DNA of 64,000 bases from Gordionus sp. m RMFG-2023 (Eukaryota > Nematomorpha > Gordioida > Chordodea > Parachordodidae), in NCBI RefSeq assembly GCF_954871325.1, contig NC_088775.1, positions 39,409,561 to 39,473,560 of the forward strand, read 5' to 3'. Positions within the stretch are counted from its first letter, which is position 1. Every line of letters starts with the position of its first letter. Positions 51,501 through 56,832 of this stretch are shown one piece after another. The notes below the pieces were generated by a model. It was not told the DNA's origin. It did no database searches and saw only the letters and a list, made by a program, of their open reading frames with translations. A program made the position numbers and the translations under genes.

Positions 51501-51710
51501 TTATGTAGATATAATTTTTTCTATCCCTACCTAAACAAAAAAGCCAACGAGGGCACTTATTTAAACCTGTATAAAATAGATTAATTGTTTTATTTTTTTA
51601 CTCCATATTTTAAACAGGATGCCGACAAATCGTTTAGAAGATTGACACTAAAACAAAGTGTTGGCCTTAGGTACGCTAACATTGTTATCGACGTTTTGGA
51701 AATCATCAAG
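12335..51710 (+). CDS. QARS1: Glutaminyl-tRNA synthetase gene, eight internal exons (partial at both ends)
   Basis: Class I aminoacyl-tRNA synthetase that charges tRNA-Gln with glutamine in the cytosol; in animals it sits in the multisynthetase complex. Exons: 12335-12507, 16854-16953, 22309-22496, 35411-35541, 41518-41748, 43078-43251, 43375-43576, 51618-51710. All borders are AG/GT and all phases agree, giving about 430 codons collinear with roughly residues 260-690 of the human enzyme (recalled, approximate). Visible motifs: [18 protein letters not shown] (HIGH-type), [20 protein letters not shown] (KMSKS-type) and [19 protein letters not shown]. Introns range from 123 bp to 12.9 kb and carry nearly all the transposons here. 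No in-frame break is seen, so the gene looks functional. N-terminal exons and the last C-terminal exon(s) were not found. Confidence 0.96.
12836..12910 (+). promoter_or_regulatory. tRNA-like pol III promoter head (SINE-like or LINE 5' end)
   Basis: GCCGGGGTGGCCTAATGGGT holds an A-box-like TGGCCTAATGGG (about 12843-12854), and GGTTCAATCC (12887-12896) matches the B box GGTTCGANTCC at 9 of 10 positions with the normal spacing. The 3' acceptor strand is not complementary to GCCGGGG, so this is not a tRNA gene. It lies just upstream of a plus-strand LINE. Confidence 0.6.
13056..13289 (+). pseudogene. LINE endonuclease, first fragment
   Basis: A 77-codon frame with SLNIGTL in place of the usual WNIGTL, and [11 protein letters not shown] with the catalytic Glu. 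It ends shortly after in a stop; the next part of the domain resumes at 13344. Confidence 0.75.
13344..13799 (+). pseudogene. LINE endonuclease, second fragment
   Basis: A 151-codon frame containing [13 protein letters not shown] (the catalytic D-x-N motif) and [21 protein letters not shown] (the IDY motif close to the end of the APE domain). Together with 13056-13289 it covers most of the endonuclease, but in separate frames. Confidence 0.8.
14738..15338 (+). pseudogene. LINE reverse transcriptase fragments
   Basis: Three overlapping frames (14738-14920, 14878-15114, 15102-15338) give fingers/palm motifs [15 protein letters not shown] and [11 protein letters not shown], the stretch around the catalytic FADD box (weakened here), and the thumb-side block [15 protein letters not shown] with [11 protein letters not shown]. 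The order matches RTE reverse transcriptases. Confidence 0.8.
15640..16853. other. Intron sequence, no gene seen
   Basis: AT-rich intron remainder between the LINE and QARS1 exon b. No paired terminal repeats or protein-like frames were recognised. Confidence 0.5.
16854..16953 (+). CDS. QARS1: QARS1 exon b
   Basis: Follows acceptor tatag and reads [20 protein letters not shown] then [13 protein letters not shown], ending one base into a glycine codon at donor gtaaat. The [11 protein letters not shown] block is highly conserved in GlnRS/GluRS catalytic domains. Phase 0 in, phase 1 out. Confidence 0.95.
17936..18123. mobile_element. GGCCCG-rich hAT MITE inside the larger hAT
   Basis: TAGAGATCTGCAAA and (reverse) TAGTGATCTGCATC ends. 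The interior alternates cgggttcgggccgggcc with AT-rich spacers. Flanking octamers atttaagc / attttagc match at 7 of 8 positions. It splits transposase-side sequence of the 17317-20444 element, so it is younger than it. Confidence 0.8.
18647..19386. mobile_element. TACCGATA-type hAT MITE (740 bp)
   Basis: Ends TAGGGGTGTACCGATA and (reverse) TAGAGATGTACCGATA, with inner ATCGGATCGGGCCGATA motifs. Flanks ctggttat / cttgttat match at 7 of 8. No transposase. A second copy is at 44910-45512, also within the other copy of the host hAT but at a different site. Confidence 0.82.
20445..22300. other. Intron sequence with a repeat shared with 27.5 kb
   Basis: No gene. The stretch 21200-21310 (actatttataatattgagga ... 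acttctatcaaatatcaaaa) recurs at about 27540-27650 with roughly 80% identity, so both belong to an interspersed repeat whose ends were not found. Confidence 0.5.
22309..22496 (+). CDS. QARS1: QARS1 exon c
   Basis: Starts with gc after acceptor ttag, completing the split glycine codon, then [34 protein letters not shown] and SPWKDR, ending LTLFE before gtaatt. Marked by a GC content far above its intron surroundings. It belongs to the catalytic domain region that binds the acceptor end of the tRNA. Confidence 0.95.
22875..23171 (-). pseudogene. Retroelement-type C-terminal fragment ([11 protein letters not shown])
   Basis: A 98-codon frame, clearly richer in G+C than its surroundings, reading [19 protein letters not shown], then [20 protein letters not shown] and DPNAPSHHY. 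This resembles a short domain of the type RPDGMTLIPW...LVWD.T that I recall beside reverse transcriptase-like genes in invertebrate genomes. I cannot name the element with certainty. The expected Asp after W is Glu here. It lies in a QARS1 intron, antisense to the gene. Confidence 0.4.
23180..24370. other. Intron sequence with a lone CCATTCCATGTCAAATCGA end
   Basis: No gene. At about 23332 the sequence gggccattccatgtcaaatc matches the terminal repeat of the long-TIR element at 56833-58872, but no inverted partner is found, so this is a decayed single end. Confidence 0.5.
24376..24529. mobile_element. 154-bp palindromic MITE with perfect 40-bp TIRs, TA flanks
   Basis: The first 40 bases (from tagatcaatataatgggaa) are the exact reverse complement of the last 40 (24490-24529), and TA lies directly on both sides. 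Short length, TA target and lack of coding fit a Tc1/mariner-type MITE. Perfect arms make it one of the youngest insertions in the window. The RNA would form a 40-bp hairpin with a ~74-nt loop. Confidence 0.85.
24931..25431. repeat. TTCGCGATAATGCA array (minisatellite), possible Foldback arm
   Basis: About 490 bp of degenerate 14-15-bp units alternating tgcattcgcgataa and tgcattcgctataa. It ends ttgacgtgatgcggcatg, which resembles the right end of the giant palindrome (ctgacttgatatggaacc). The shared TTCGCGATAA / TTCGCTATAA core and similar end suggest a single surviving arm of the same Foldback-like family. Confidence 0.65.
25457..27419 (-). mobile_element. 1.96-kb BED/hAT transposon, perfect 8-bp TSD
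   Basis: Ends CAGAGTTGTTAAA and its inverse; octamer aattttat directly on both sides (25449-25456, 27420-27427). The minus strand reads in order: a BED-type finger remnant near 26950-26860 ([11 protein letters not shown]), the hAT N-terminal catalytic block (about 26650-26450: [20 protein letters not shown] and [11 protein letters not shown]), and the C-terminal dimerisation block (26061-25840). The TIRs carry subterminal tctagatacagataca repeats. Transposase is in several frames, so inactive. Inserted antisense in a QARS1 intron. Confidence 0.93.
25840..26061 (-). pseudogene. hAT transposase C-terminal dimerisation domain
   Basis: A 73-codon frame with [20 protein letters not shown] and [12 protein letters not shown], the hAT dimerisation signature (S.PVERLFS.A...R..L). 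It is the end of the broken transposase of the 25457-27419 element, 383 bp from its left end. Confidence 0.88.
27490..28280. repeat. Interspersed repeat (shared with 21.2 kb) and GGGCAGG-rich remnant
   Basis: 27540-27650 matches 21200-21310. It is followed by sequence with gagatctgcaatgggcagg (about 27867) and cacctgcccattgttttaaa (about 28060), an inverted pair reminiscent of the AGATCTGCA hAT MITE family. Exact ends could not be fixed. Confidence 0.4.
28300..28590. repeat. Degraded GGCCCG-alternating repeat
   Basis: Alternates CCCG/GGCC motifs (cagcccgaccagggtatctt, aaacctggcccgggtatatt) with AT spacers like the AGATCTGCA hAT MITEs, without recognisable termini. The 100-codon open frame over it is a by-product of this composition. 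Confidence 0.45.
28694..29948. mobile_element. Helitron-like element(s) with inverted CTAG ends; right end displaced to 34328-34339
   Basis: Left end ctagctgatatcccatagg at 28694. The right side has hairpin CCCATTA-TTCT-TGATGGG (29923-29940) followed by ctatcagc, where the giant palindrome is inserted, and resumes as gctatcagCTAG|T at 34328-34339. The two ends are inverted complements for about 70 bp with gaps. Either two Helitron-like copies lie head to head, or the family has inverted ends. No replicase/helicase frame was seen; the 29650-29868 open frame is unassigned. Confidence 0.5.
30690..32090. repeat. Left-arm ~115-bp minisatellite of the giant palindrome
   Basis: About 13 direct units, each with gtgacaattgtcataatcgt, a tttttaaagttttttga block, aatgggtaaaaatatagatt and catgttaaaataaaatttca. 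Spacing mostly 107-124 bp, with one shorter unit near 30890. The short open frames here are chance products of the repeat. Confidence 0.88.
32440..33490. repeat. Right-arm minisatellite, inverted relative to the left arm
   Basis: About nine to ten units in the opposite orientation (aataacgattatgacaattg, cttatctagggtacatcttc). The copy number differs from the left arm, so the arms have expanded or contracted independently since they formed. Confidence 0.86.
34340..35410. other. Intron sequence, no gene seen
   Basis: Remainder of the 12.9-kb intron before exon d. The 78-codon frame at 34765-35001 has no recognisable domain and is probably chance. Confidence 0.5.
35411..35541 (+). CDS. QARS1: QARS1 exon d
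   Basis: Acceptor gtataag, then [18 protein letters not shown] and [19 protein letters not shown]. The final tryptophan codon is split tg|g at donor gtaata. The match to the eukaryotic block EGxATLRMK...MDPVAYR...HHRT is unambiguous. It follows the 12.9-kb intron that carries the giant palindrome. Confidence 0.95.
35669..36571 (-). mobile_element. hAT element of the AGATCTGCA/GGCCCG family with transposase remnant
   Basis: Ends TAGAAGTCTGCAAAG and (reverse) TAGAGTTCTGCACGGGA. Flanking octamers atagagaa / atatagat agree at 6 of 8. Subterminal aacccgaacctg/ccgagctcgtgtcgggtccg motifs are as in the short MITEs. Unlike them it retains transposase sequence, which assigns the family to hAT. Confidence 0.72.
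36056..36213 (-). pseudogene. hAT transposase C-terminal fragment
   Basis: Open on the minus strand to a TGA at 36056-36058: [19 protein letters not shown] then [19 protein letters not shown] and FEDRR. WW..N...FP.L..LA..L.IPASS..SER..S.AGR is the classic hAT dimerisation region; the usual SER is SKR here. Higher G+C than surroundings. No start codon; truncated upstream. Confidence 0.85.
37100..37740 (+). pseudogene. hAT transposase remnant, plus strand
   Basis: Carries a C..HTLSL-like block (about 37401) and [14 protein letters not shown] (about 37590), matching the hAT motif P.LC.TRWNS with Gly in place of Arg. It ends directly before the element at 37752. It mirrors the minus-strand remnant at 35560-36760. 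Confidence 0.6.
37752..38597. mobile_element. Second Foldback-like element (846 bp) with 9-bp TSD
   Basis: The nonamer acattcctc flanks it (37743-37751, 38598-38606). The left end holds tandem cacgcgacactttatcacgg units; the right end holds their inverse, gtgataaagtgacgcgtgat, in about eight degenerate 14-bp units. The interior (~650 bp) has no coding. TIRs made of short tandem repeats plus a 9-bp duplication match the architecture at 29949-34327, although the repeat sequence differs. Confidence 0.75.
38610..39500. other. Intron sequence with one unassigned protein-like frame
   Basis: Mostly AT-rich. From 39161 to 39333 (plus) an open frame without ATG reads [20 protein letters not shown] and [19 protein letters not shown], which looks like decayed coding sequence. 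I could not assign a family; a transposon source is likely. Confidence 0.3.
39507..40372. mobile_element. Degraded third copy of the TACCGATA-type hAT MITE
   Basis: The right end ggatcggcacagcccta and inner aatatcggatcggtg mirror left-side motifs at 39507-39570 (ccgatatttagcg, atatcggattgag, ccgatccgat). The left terminus and target duplication are not clear. Confidence 0.45.
40415..40637. mobile_element. Intact 223-bp hAT MITE, perfect 8-bp TSD
   Basis: TAGTGTTATTAAACGGCTC and (reverse) TAGTGTTGTTAAACGGCTC ends, extended by gccgatttttaaaaacggc arms. gttatgat lies directly on both sides (40407-40414, 40638-40645). No coding. It is the reference copy for the fragments at 6513, 53497 and 56704. 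Confidence 0.92.
40650..41517. other. Intron sequence before exon e, no gene seen
   Basis: AT-rich; no paired repeats found. The open frame beginning at 41375 is partly intron and runs into exon e, so its ATG is not a real start. Confidence 0.5.
41518..41748 (+). CDS. QARS1: QARS1 exon e: KMSKS-type motif
   Basis: First base completes the split tryptophan codon after acceptor aacag. Reads [51 protein letters not shown] and [16 protein letters not shown], ending aa before gttttt so that AAG is completed in the next exon. VVSKRK is the class I KMSKS-type ATP-binding loop in its animal GlnRS form. Confidence 0.97.
41749..43077. other. 1.3-kb intron without recognisable elements
   Basis: Between exons e and f. 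AT-rich, no paired terminal repeats or transposon proteins seen; one of the few introns here without a clear insertion. Confidence 0.5.
43078..43251 (+). CDS. QARS1: QARS1 exon f
   Basis: Acceptor taaag; the first base completes lysine, then [20 protein letters not shown] and [20 protein letters not shown], ending within an arginine codon (ag|a) at donor gttata. This is the helical region linking the catalytic core to the anticodon-binding barrels. The following intron is only 123 bp. Confidence 0.96.
43375..43576 (+). CDS. QARS1: QARS1 exon g: first anticodon-binding barrel
   Basis: Acceptor aacag; first base completes the split arginine, then [40 protein letters not shown] and [10 protein letters not shown], ending in phase 0 before gtttat. 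Corresponds to the start of the proximal beta-barrel that reads the anticodon. Relative to the human protein there are extra residues (KDSSGW region) in the loop before VPDFP. Confidence 0.95.
43985..44480 (-). pseudogene. RTE-like LINE reverse transcriptase fragment
   Basis: On the minus strand, [18 protein letters not shown] (about 44440-44380) precedes a region with [10 protein letters not shown] (about 44075-44040), the order of the fingers and palm motifs of RTE reverse transcriptase. Interrupted by stops. Cut on its right side by the hAT at 44489-46201. Confidence 0.65.
44910..45512. mobile_element. TACCGATA-type hAT MITE, second copy
   Basis: Ends TAGGGGTGAACCGATA and (reverse) TAGGGATGTACCGATA. 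Flanks attttttc / gttttttc match at 7 of 8. Clearly similar to 18647-19386 throughout, including the agaggtcagtctgcggagat block, but shorter. Confidence 0.82.
45752..45958 (-). pseudogene. Zinc-finger start of the hAT transposase
   Basis: A 68-codon frame with [20 protein letters not shown] then [10 protein letters not shown]: a C-x4-C ... H-x4-H finger. The same finger is recognisable in the other copy at about 20250-20080. Such N-terminal fingers bind transposon ends in hAT proteins. The rest of the transposase is missing from this copy. Confidence 0.65.
46660..47000 (+). pseudogene. RTE-like LINE reverse transcriptase fragment, plus strand
   Basis: Plus-strand frame reads [19 protein letters not shown], matching the conserved [15 protein letters not shown] motif of RTE/CR1-type reverse transcriptase, preceded by RLSLI. 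It then decays within about 150 bp. Orientation is opposite to the fragment at 43985-44480, so they are separate insertions. Confidence 0.6.
47000..47624. other. Intron sequence, no gene seen
   Basis: AT-rich stretch between the LINE fragment and the hAT at 47633; nothing recognised. Confidence 0.5.
47633..49530 (+). mobile_element. 1.9-kb hAT transposon, perfect 8-bp TSD, split by a MITE
   Basis: Ends cattggcgtacgcagc + poly-G and (reverse) CAGGCGCGTACGCAGGAATT. cttaaaat directly on both sides (47625-47632, 49531-49538). Plus strand holds broken transposase: [12 protein letters not shown] and [19 protein letters not shown] (about 48345-48455) and the dimerisation block [13 protein letters not shown] | [16 protein letters not shown] divided by the insertion at 48760-49135. 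Poly-G/poly-C runs just inside both termini. Confidence 0.9.
48760..49135. mobile_element. GGCCCG-rich hAT MITE inside a transposase
   Basis: Ends CAGAGGCCTGCAGA and (reverse) CAGAGACCTGCAGG. Interior alternates aggcccggcc with poly-T/A. It breaks the dimerisation block of the 47633-49530 transposase right after LRRIT. Flanks aagaataa / aaaaacat agree at only 5 of 8, so the duplication is decayed. Open frames at 49019-49217 are artefacts of the repeat. Confidence 0.82.
49540..50475. other. Intron sequence with a possible decayed coding stretch
   Basis: AT-rich except about 50040-50330, which has higher G+C and a 65-codon open frame that matches no family I know; it may be a retroelement scrap. 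Confidence 0.35.
50484..51291. mobile_element. 808-bp hAT MITE, TAGAGACCTTCA ends, GGGCTTGGGCCGGGC-rich
   Basis: TAGAGACCTTCATAGG and (reverse) TAGAGACCTTCATGGGCC. The octamer atatatat is on both sides, though its low complexity weakens that evidence. Subterminal gggcttgggccgggcttggg motifs at each end, AT-rich non-coding middle. Lies 326 bp before QARS1 exon h. Confidence 0.82.
51618..51710 (+). CDS. QARS1: QARS1 exon h: anticodon-binding barrel, last visible exon
   Basis: Acceptor aaacag, then [20 protein letters not shown] and [11 protein letters not shown], phase 0 at both ends, donor gtattc. Aligns with the animal block [20 protein letters not shown]. The remaining ~90 residues (CEVRLYERLF region) are not visible downstream to 64000, so the last exon(s) lie beyond the window. 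Confidence 0.93.
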
Positions 51711-51719
51711 GTATTCATA

Positions 51720-52840
51720 CACATTAATAGATGATAATTTTTAAAATGTAGGGCATTGGGAAAGGAGGGAAAAATCGATATTTTTTCAGCGAATAAGTTG
51801 GTATTAAATGATTAAACATATTACTTATAAATTCATTATTTCTATTGATTGTTAAACATTAACATGGATATTATTTAACAATAGTGTAATTGGGATCGGA
51901 TGGGACAGATTGACGGACAAGTTTTTTTCCATGGACCTAGGTCCCAATCTGTCTTAAAATTTTTTCCGGTAATAATAGGACTGGTAATGGACCTGTTGTT
52001 ATTTTTCGATAGACCATGATTTTGTCCTGTGTAATTATCGGCCTGAACTAAAGTTCCCACAGTGATCTTCACTATTTAGTAATATTATCCTACGCGGAGA
52101 GCGCATTCATTATTTCATTGACATATATTTTAATTTGCATTCATTTCAATTTGCATCAAACAATAACTTAGGGTTATGTCCAAAAAATTCGAAAAGTTTT
52201 AAAATTTTAATGAAATCGTTATGATAAATTTTTAAAATATTTTGGACATGTTTTATTTAAAAAAGTTTATTTCTTCTTTTTCGATAAAGTTTCGAAAGTT
52301 TGTAAATTCATTTTTTGGATTAGATCAATTTAGATTATATATTTTTTTAGGATGTTATTCGTTATTCTGGTTCAGCATTTTAGTCTGACCAAATTTTAAA
52401 TTAATCACCAATTTAGGAACATCAACTTTAACTCTTTTGTTATTATTTATAAAGAAAAAGGGAAATGGTTTGTCTCGCCATATATTTTTCTTTTTTAAAA
52501 TGGAAATAAAGATTTTTTAAATTTGTTTTTGCTAAATTTATAAGCTTTTAAAATTTGCAAATTTTATGAATTTTTTCTAACATGCTTTAAAAATAATTAG
52601 TCTAGATAATTTTAATTCAAAAAAGCAAATAACTTATATCCTGAACTATAATCTTTAAAATATTAGCCTTAGAGGTATTCATTTCTAAGTTTATAAAATA
52701 AAATATTTATATTGACCTTCAAGAAATAACGACAGGATGAGTAAGTAATTATTACTTTTGATAAGTAATTATTACTTTTGATAAGTATTTTTAACTTTAT
52801 TAGATATTTTATTTTCTTCAGCTGATCAAAGCCAACTAAC
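51720..52840. other. Intron sequence after exon h, no gene seen
   Basis: No QARS1 exon or transposon protein. A 20-bp unit (ataagtaattattacttttg) is tandemly repeated at about 52742-52785. Confidence 0.5.
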
Positions 52841-52849
52841 ATTTTTTAT

Positions 52850-53340
52850 TCGTTAGTCGGCGTAAAGGCGCACAAATAGAATGTAAATTTTGTATATACG
52901 ACGCATGGTAATTCACCATTCCAAGGAAGAACGTAATTCTCACATTTGACAGTGTTTTACTATTTTTTTATGGCAACCCTCTCATCTTCTGTCGGAATAA
53001 CATGACCCAAATAAGTAACTTACTTTTCCAAAACTTTAATTTTATCTGTCATCGTTGGCCCAGCCTTATCAAATTTTCTTAATACTTCTAAATTAACTAC
53101 ATGATCAAAATTATCCTCGCAACAATACATCGTCTAAAAAACATTGATCATAGGTTCCTTTAACAGGTTTTGCATAAAGCATTGAAATATTATCGATGCG
53201 CCAGTCAACCTAAAAGGGATTACTAGGTATCGGTGATGATCGACATGAGTCGAATTTACTAAAAGGTCCCTACATTCTGGACTAACTCCGAATATTGTAA
53301 AAATGCGTCTCGTAAATCATACTTTCTTTTAAAACCTTAT
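52850..53340 (-). mobile_element. Ty3-like reverse transcriptase fossil
   Basis: Minus-strand sequence resembles the palm-to-thumb part of a Ty3/gypsy-type reverse transcriptase (a YLGHVI block near 53010 and FDHVVNLEVLRKF near 53110). Broken; no LTR or other domain directly attached. Looks old. Confidence 0.6.
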
Positions 53341-53496
53341 TGGCGACAGGTTAAAGAGACGGTGGAAATTAAATTATGCCAAACGAAGACTTGAAAATAG
53401 CTCTAAGAAAAGTGAAGAAGCGCAAACATCTAGACAAAGTTCAATCAAAGAATGGATTTCCAATAAAAAAATTTCGCCTGTCGGAATTATGTAAAT

Positions 53497-53611
53497 TGAA
53501 GATAGTTGAGCCGATTTTTTAAAAACGGCTAAATCAATATTTCATCCAGAATAATATTACGCAAGCCTGAATATTTTGCTTGTAGAAGGAACAAAGGTTT
53601 GGACAACACTA
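53497..53611. mobile_element. Truncated TAGTGTTGTTAAACGGCTC-family hAT MITE
   Basis: Contains gttgagccgattttttaaaa, acggctaaatcaatatttc, cgcaagcctgaatattttgc and ends ggacaacacta. It matches the family at 40415 and 56704, but its left terminal bases are lost. Confidence 0.65.
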
Positions 53612-53699
53612 ATTGGAGATTAATATCTAGAACTATGTTTATAATTTGGAACTTATTTTTAAAGTAAAAAAAATATCTTTTACCCTAAATTAAAGAAGT

Positions 53700-54500
53700 A
53701 TTTGATATTGGCGTATATTGGTACTGAAAATTTAATTATTATTTAGAACTATCACTACCCGAATAATTTGGATCGATTACATTACATAACGTTACTAGTT
53801 TGGAAAAAATTTTTAAGGATATAGGCAGTATTTTTCAACATAGGAATAATTTTTATATGCTGAAACAGGTGGAGAAACTATTATTGATTTTTCGATTAAA
53901 TTAAAAAGTATTTATTCACTTTGTAATTTTAAAACGCCAGTTGACAAACTTTTAAGAGATATTTTTATTTTAGCAGTAGGGTTGCCTAAGTTAGATAAAG
54001 AGCTTTGGTCAAAATATTCAGAGATAAAATTAGTTTGAAGATATCATTCATTTATCGATTGCTCAGAAACCCAGATAGTGTATAAAATAAAACATAACCC
54101 GTCACAATATTCCAAAAACACTTATTTTAAGAATAATTATAATAATGATAATAAATTCAATAATAGATTTAGTAACATATTCAATAATAATTATATTCCA
54201 AATAAATATAAACCTAGTTATAAATGAAATTTTATACAAAAAAACGTCATCTTTTTTCGTTTCGGCAAGGCTAATCATATCGCAAAAGATTGCAGAATGC
54301 ATGCTATACAGATGATTCTGCAGTGCACACCTCACCTTATAGCTGTGAATATAAATGGATTGCTGTTAACAATGGAATTCAACACAGCTGCTTGCAATGT
54401 GATAGATGAAATTGGACTCATATTGACAAACTATTACTTTCGCCTGCTTATAAACTTGTTGGTTATAATAATACCAAAATAGAAATTTTGGGTAAATGTA
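53700..54500 (+). mobile_element. LTR-retroelement fossil: gag to protease zone, plus strand
   Basis: A gag-like stretch (about 53870-54010), a zinc-knuckle-like stretch (about 54250-54300) and a protease-like stretch (about 54335-54400) occur in that order. Broken; no LTRs recognised. A related copy of the same zone lies in the opposite orientation just to the right. Confidence 0.55.
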
Positions 54501-54829
54501 TCATAAGTCGAGGTATAAAATATTCTAAATTTTTACCAACTTGGTAGTAAATCGTTTTCTTTCGCCAAATATATGTTGTTGATTATTAAACCAAAATTTC
54601 CGCATATTCGCACGGCACTGGTTCCTTAAGATATTTAAGACGTAGCCCGAGATTAGAGTTGTGCGATCCACTTTTTTGATACCGCCTTCGTCTAGGAGCC
54701 TGTCCAACTCAGTTTCTACGGTTCTATGCAGCGGTAATGGAACTTCTTGCTTCGACTTATATGGTACATTTACCCAAATCTTATTTTTTAATATGGTTAT
54801 AACCTACAAGTTTATACGCATGCGAAAGT

Positions 54830-55640
54830 AATGGTTTTACAATACTAGCTCAGGCAACTTCGTCTATACCACTGCAGGCAGCGCCAGTGTCGAATTCCAT
54901 TTTTAACAGTATACTATTTATTTTCACATATTAGGTAGGTTGTTAAAAACGAAAGGCGAGATGTTCGCGTCATAATCATCTTTATAGCATGTGTTCTGCA
55001 ATCTTTTAAGATATGATTAGCCTTGTCGCAACAGTTTGGGTTATAACTAGGCTTATATTTATTTGGAATATAATTTTTATTCTTGGATTTGTTACCATTA
55101 AACTATTATTACAATTCAATTTTTTACCATTTTATAACTATTATTCTTAAAATAAGTGTTTATGGAATATTGCCTCGGCTTTTATTTTATTATCTTGTTC
55201 ACTTCCACCTGGGTTTCTTTTCCCGCGGAAGAAAGAGCGATTGCTAGACGGACGGCATCTCAAACGAAATATTACCCTTTGAATATTTTGACTGAAGCTA
55301 TCTATAAAAATGTCTTTTAAAAGTTCGTCAACCAGCGTTTTAAAATTACAAAGTGAACAATTTCTTTTTAATTTAATCGAAAAATCAATCGTTTTCTCCA
55401 AACTATTAAGTAAAGTTATGTAATCGATGTCTAGATTATCGTTTAAAAATGAGTTACAAATAATAAACATGGTCCTGAATTTTAACCTTCAATTTACAGA
55501 ATTCTGGCATATTAAATTTTTTATTGGTAATCCATCATCTTTAATCGTACTTTGGCTATATGTTACTTCTTTGCTTCTCTTTAGAGCTATCTTTAAGTCT
55601 TCATTAGGCATAATTCAATTCACTTTGTCTCTTCAATCTG
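54830..55640 (-). mobile_element. LTR-retroelement fossil: gag to protease zone, minus strand
   Basis: Minus-strand gag-like frame (55470-55147), then knuckle-like and protease-like stretches down to about 54850, in the same order as 53700-54500 but facing it. The two copies are clearly related yet divergent, so they look like separate old insertions or an inverted duplication. Broken. Confidence 0.55.
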
Positions 55641-55659
55641 TGGCCGATGAATGGTTTTA

Positions 55660-56486
55660 AGAGAAACGATTATTTTTTCTAAATATAAAGTAAATGATCA
55701 AAAGATACATTAACATTAATACAATTCAAATAATCGATTACCAAAGATGAGTGGCAGTGGCAGTGTCTATTCTTTATCGATTTATGTGTTGTAGCCAGTT
55801 GGAGAATATATATAGTTTTTCTTGTTAGAATATATAATGTATAATCGATTAATTGTTTGTATATGATATTTAATTTAATCTTGATTTCCATAATATAAAT
55901 TTTCCTTGTATATCCTAAATTGTTGCAAATTTCGACCAATAATATTTAAAAATAGTCTAAATTTCGCTAAATTATCATTTTATCAAAATTGTTGTCCAGA
56001 TGTAAATATCGTTTTATTTCTTAAAAACTATTCCTAGACATTTTTTTGTAGATAAAATATGAACCTGCATCTTTATCTTGAGATCAAAATAAATTTTCTT
56101 GGGGAATAATATGATATCATCTATATATAGAATAATATCTATAAAAAGGTCCAAATCAAAAAAATATATATTTCTTTTTTATATTTTCATGGACCATCCT
56201 TCTTTTACCCCACAATTGAAGAAGAGAAATGGCTACCCATTAATCATATATCGATAGTAGATCTTATAACAGCGACAGACGTAATTTTTGTTTTCTTTGT
56301 ATGTAAAATTTTAAATATAGCTACCAAATATTAAATATTTTCATATAGGTTGTTTACTTACATATCGCCCAGGATATCATATTGGTTGACTTTGATTTTT
56401 TTTATTTTAATACCATAAAATACATATTTTTATTAAATATATTAATATAATGATTTTTAATAACGTCATCTATATTTTTTTTATTT
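55660..56486. other. Non-coding AT-rich DNA
   Basis: No gene or paired repeat recognised. The 86-codon minus frame at 55679-55939 has no known domain. Confidence 0.45.
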
Positions 56487-56832
56487 ATAAAAATCAGAGA
56501 CCTGCAAAGGTACCATTTGCACGGCCCGCCCCGGATTTTTTTTTCAAAAATTTTTTACGGCCCGGGTTTAAAAACTTTAGGCCCGGCCCGGCTCGGAATT
56601 TTTTAAAATTGTATTCGACCTGGTATATACAAAAAATTCACCTATTAGGTATTTTATCATATTTTTGGGGGAGTATTATCATTTAATAAGCAAGCATATT
56701 CGCTAATGTTGTTAAACGGCTCGTTTTGAGCCAATTTTTAAAAACGGCTAACTTAATATTTTCGTCAGAAAAATATTGACTAAGCCTCGAAATTTCGATA
56801 CTATGTGTTTAGACCTTTGCTCCTTCTATGAG

